From an uncultured Thalassotalea sp. (GTDB taxonomy: Bacteria; Pseudomonadota; Gammaproteobacteria; Enterobacterales; Alteromonadaceae): a stretch of 64,000 nucleotides of DNA. A program made the translations under genes and the position numbers. Shown one piece after another: positions 62,805 through 64,000 of this stretch. Under the pieces are notes generated by a model. That model searched no databases. It was not told where the DNA came from and worked only from the letters and a program-made list of their open reading frames with translations. Position 1 is the first letter of the stretch, and each line of letters starts with the position of its first letter. The stretch lies in contig CANLNK010000007.1 in assembly GCA_947492575.1 (NCBI GenBank), forward strand, positions 1-64,000, read 5' to 3'.

Positions 62805-63149
62805 ATGACCAAAATCCCATTACCAGGAAAACCTATGAAAGGCTCGGCTTCAGGGCGCCCAATTGTTGCAGCAATGAACCTTCTGAGCCGCCGTTGGATA
62901 TTGAGAATCATTTGGGAGTTACGTGATGGGGCGATAGGTTTTCGCGATTTACAGGCACGTTGTGAAAAAATGTCGCCGGATACGCTTTCGACAAGATTAA
63001 ACGAGTTAAAAGTCGCTGGCATTGTCGAAAATAATGGGCAAGGGCATTGGCAATTATCTTCACTTGGCCATGCAATGGAGCCTGCATTGGTTGAGCTAAA
63101 TAGCTGGTCGGAGTCCTGGGCAAAGCAATTGGTCAAGGAAAGCAATTAG
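62805..63149 (+). CDS. HxlR-family regulator
   Basis: A 114-residue winged-helix regulator of the HxlR type: AAMNLLSRRWILRIIWELRDGAIGFRDLQARCEKMSPDTLSTRLNEL is the diagnostic core (kept here as description of residues about 22-68). HxlR proteins respond to aldehydes, thiol reactants or small acids and usually regulate their neighbours. Candidate targets are the CoA-transferase upstream and the LysE exporter downstream. The stop codon TAG forms the first bases of a 20-bp perfect palindrome. Confidence 0.9.
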   Translation: MTKIPLPGKPMKGSASGRPIVAAMNLLSRRWILRIIWELRDGAIGFRDLQARCEKMSPDTLSTRLNELKVAGIVENNGQGHWQLSSLGHAMEPALVELNSWSESWAKQLVKESN

Positions 63150-63166
63150 CAATATCGATATTGCTA
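63147..63166. promoter_or_regulatory. 20-bp perfect palindrome overlapping the HxlR stop
   Basis: TAGCAATATCGATATTGCTA is self-complementary over all 20 bases. It is too loop-poor for a good terminator and could be a dimer-binding operator for HxlR or a LysE regulator. Confidence 0.55.
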
Positions 63167-63186
63167 GCTGCCTTTAGGTGGGTTAG

Positions 63187-63232
63187 CGATAAGCGGGGAC
63201 CTTGAGTTAGCTTACTCAAGTTGTCGTTATCG
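63187..63232. other. Stem-loop in the HxlR-LysE intergenic region
   Basis: CTTGAGT/ACTCAAG (63201-63220) forms the upper stem and CGATAA/TTATCG (63187-63192, 63227-63232) the lower one, with GAC/GTC between and asymmetric loops. It lies about 225 bp before the LysE start. The rest of 63150-63455 shows no gene. Confidence 0.45.
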
Positions 63233-63455
63233 ATTAGTTCATTAGGCGAAGGTAGAGGTTGATTAGGTTAATTGATAGGTATGGCGCTTTTCAGTGTTTC
63301 CCCAAGTAACGACACCGACGAGTTAAGGTAAATAACAAACTAAAGAAGGACCTTCTCTTCAATTTATTATCCCTAATTATGCAGCCATTGGCTGTAGGCT
63401 AACAAATAAACCCGTCTCACAGTATTTGCAATTTTTCACGTAAGGAGTTTAATCA

Positions 63456-64000
63456 GTGTTTGAATCTTTTATCACGTTAATTACCGCAACCCTCTTATTG
63501 CTAGGCTCTCCTGGACCAGCTCTTATCGCACTAGCGGCAACAGGGGCGACTTTTGGTACACAAAAAGGACTGCCGTTTCTCTTTGGTATTTTACTCGGTC
63601 TTGGTTTTGCCATTGTTGGCGCAACAGTTGGACTAGCGGCGTTATTTTCTCAGTTCCCCGCATTACGTGTGGTGTTCCAGTTTGCTGGTGGCGGTTATAT
63701 GCTTTATGTCGCATATAAAATAGCTACAGCCTCGGTATTGGCCCAACAAGACGCGCAAAATGCGGCAAGTTTTCGAGATGGCTTTATTCTTAATCTTCTG
63801 AACCCTAAGGTCTATGCCGCGTTTTTAGCGATTTTTTCCCAATTTCTGATACCTTTTTCGGATGTTTACGTGAGTTACTTAGTCACGGGACTAACTTGTT
63901 TTATGATTGCCGTGATAGTGGATGTACTTTGGCTGATGTGCGGTAGTCTATTGCGACCTATTTTTGCAAAGCCAGCGCAAGCAAGAGTAATAAGGATTGG
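63456..64000 (+). CDS. LysE/RhtB-family exporter, 3' end cut by the window
   Basis: The start is GTG at 63456 with AAGGAG eight bases upstream. The first ~181 residues are present and open to the window edge. The family signature is clear: LLLGSPGPALIALA near residue 20, then LNLLNPKVYAAFLAIFSQF in the middle, with about five hydrophobic helices so far. These permeases export amino acids or related small molecules. The upstream HxlR gene and the stem-loop region may control it. The C-terminal ~25-30 residues lie outside the window. Confidence 0.88.
   Translation, partial: MFESFITLITATLLLLGSPGPALIALAATGATFGTQKGLPFLFGILLGLGFAIVGATVGLAALFSQFPALRVVFQFAGGGYMLYVAYKIATASVLAQQDAQNAASFRDGFILNLLNPKVYAAFLAIFSQFLIPFSDVYVSYLVTGLTCFMIAVIVDVLWLMCGSLLRPIFAKPAQARVIRI

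Overview
The window looks like chromosome of a marine gammaproteobacterium in the Alteromonadales, most likely a Colwelliaceae-type organism (Colwellia/Thalassotalea-like). This is inferred from the moderately AT-rich base composition, the divergent purL/mltF pair, the nhaB-dsbB and rdgB-hemW-tadA gene orders, FapA and DUF2884 proteins, and a TonB-receptor/phytase pair. It starts in the last ~62 bases of a 5S rRNA gene and ends inside a LysE-family exporter gene. No tRNA, CRISPR array, insertion sequence or prophage was seen.

Layout. 1-5.9 kb: end of an rRNA operon, ~720 bp with no credible gene, then a minus-strand run (ExbD-like protein, DUF2884, FapA, a 108-aa unknown, CinA). 5.9-20.3 kb: mostly housekeeping genes (a plant-type-looking DapA, an RluA pseudouridine synthase, RraB, AcpH, YaiI, PurL, MltF), two orphan periplasmic binding proteins, a nitroreductase with the iodotyrosine-deiodinase residue set, and a 39-codon very basic protein behind a PhoB-box-like promoter. 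20.6-24.4 kb: a PKD/YHYH lipoprotein and an AT-rich secreted protein of unknown role. 24.4-30.8 kb: argR, tadA, hemW, rdgB, an EamA permease, dsbB, nhaB. 31.2-39.7 kb: a two-domain beta-propeller phytase and its TonB-dependent receptor (phytate-phosphorus scavenging), a degenerate GGDEF protein overlapping an AraC regulator, and an esterase.

40.0-64 kb is accessory in character: many small transcription units, each beside its own regulator. At its left end is a five-gene minus-strand operon: YHS protein, bufferin-like peptide BufA1 (DUF2282), BufB (DUF692), BufC (DUF2063) and a membrane-anchored TlpA thioredoxin. This is a metal-binding modified-peptide cassette of the copper-stress type. Two near-duplicate AraC regulators, a TetR regulator and a DoxX protein follow.

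Next is a TetR gene divergent from a four-gene redox operon: HPP membrane protein, flavoprotein disulfide reductase, a 46-aa protein that is easy to miss, and a PNPOx/ferredoxin-reductase/ferredoxin fusion. Two NemR-box-like palindromes lie between them. After that come LysR/PhzF, AlkC, VOC, DJ-1, MAPEG, GST, GNAT, arylamine N-acetyltransferase, a second LysR, a double CoA-transferase, HxlR and LysE. The GST and NAT promoters share a 64-bp element at the same distance from their starts, which suggests a small xenobiotic or electrophile regulon run by the adjacent LysR protein.

The strongest leads are the bufferin cassette with YHS and TlpA partners, the NemR-type redox operon with its unannotated small protein, the putative Pho-controlled 39-residue basic protein, and the shared GST/NAT element. 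All functional calls come from reading the sequence; no database search was run.
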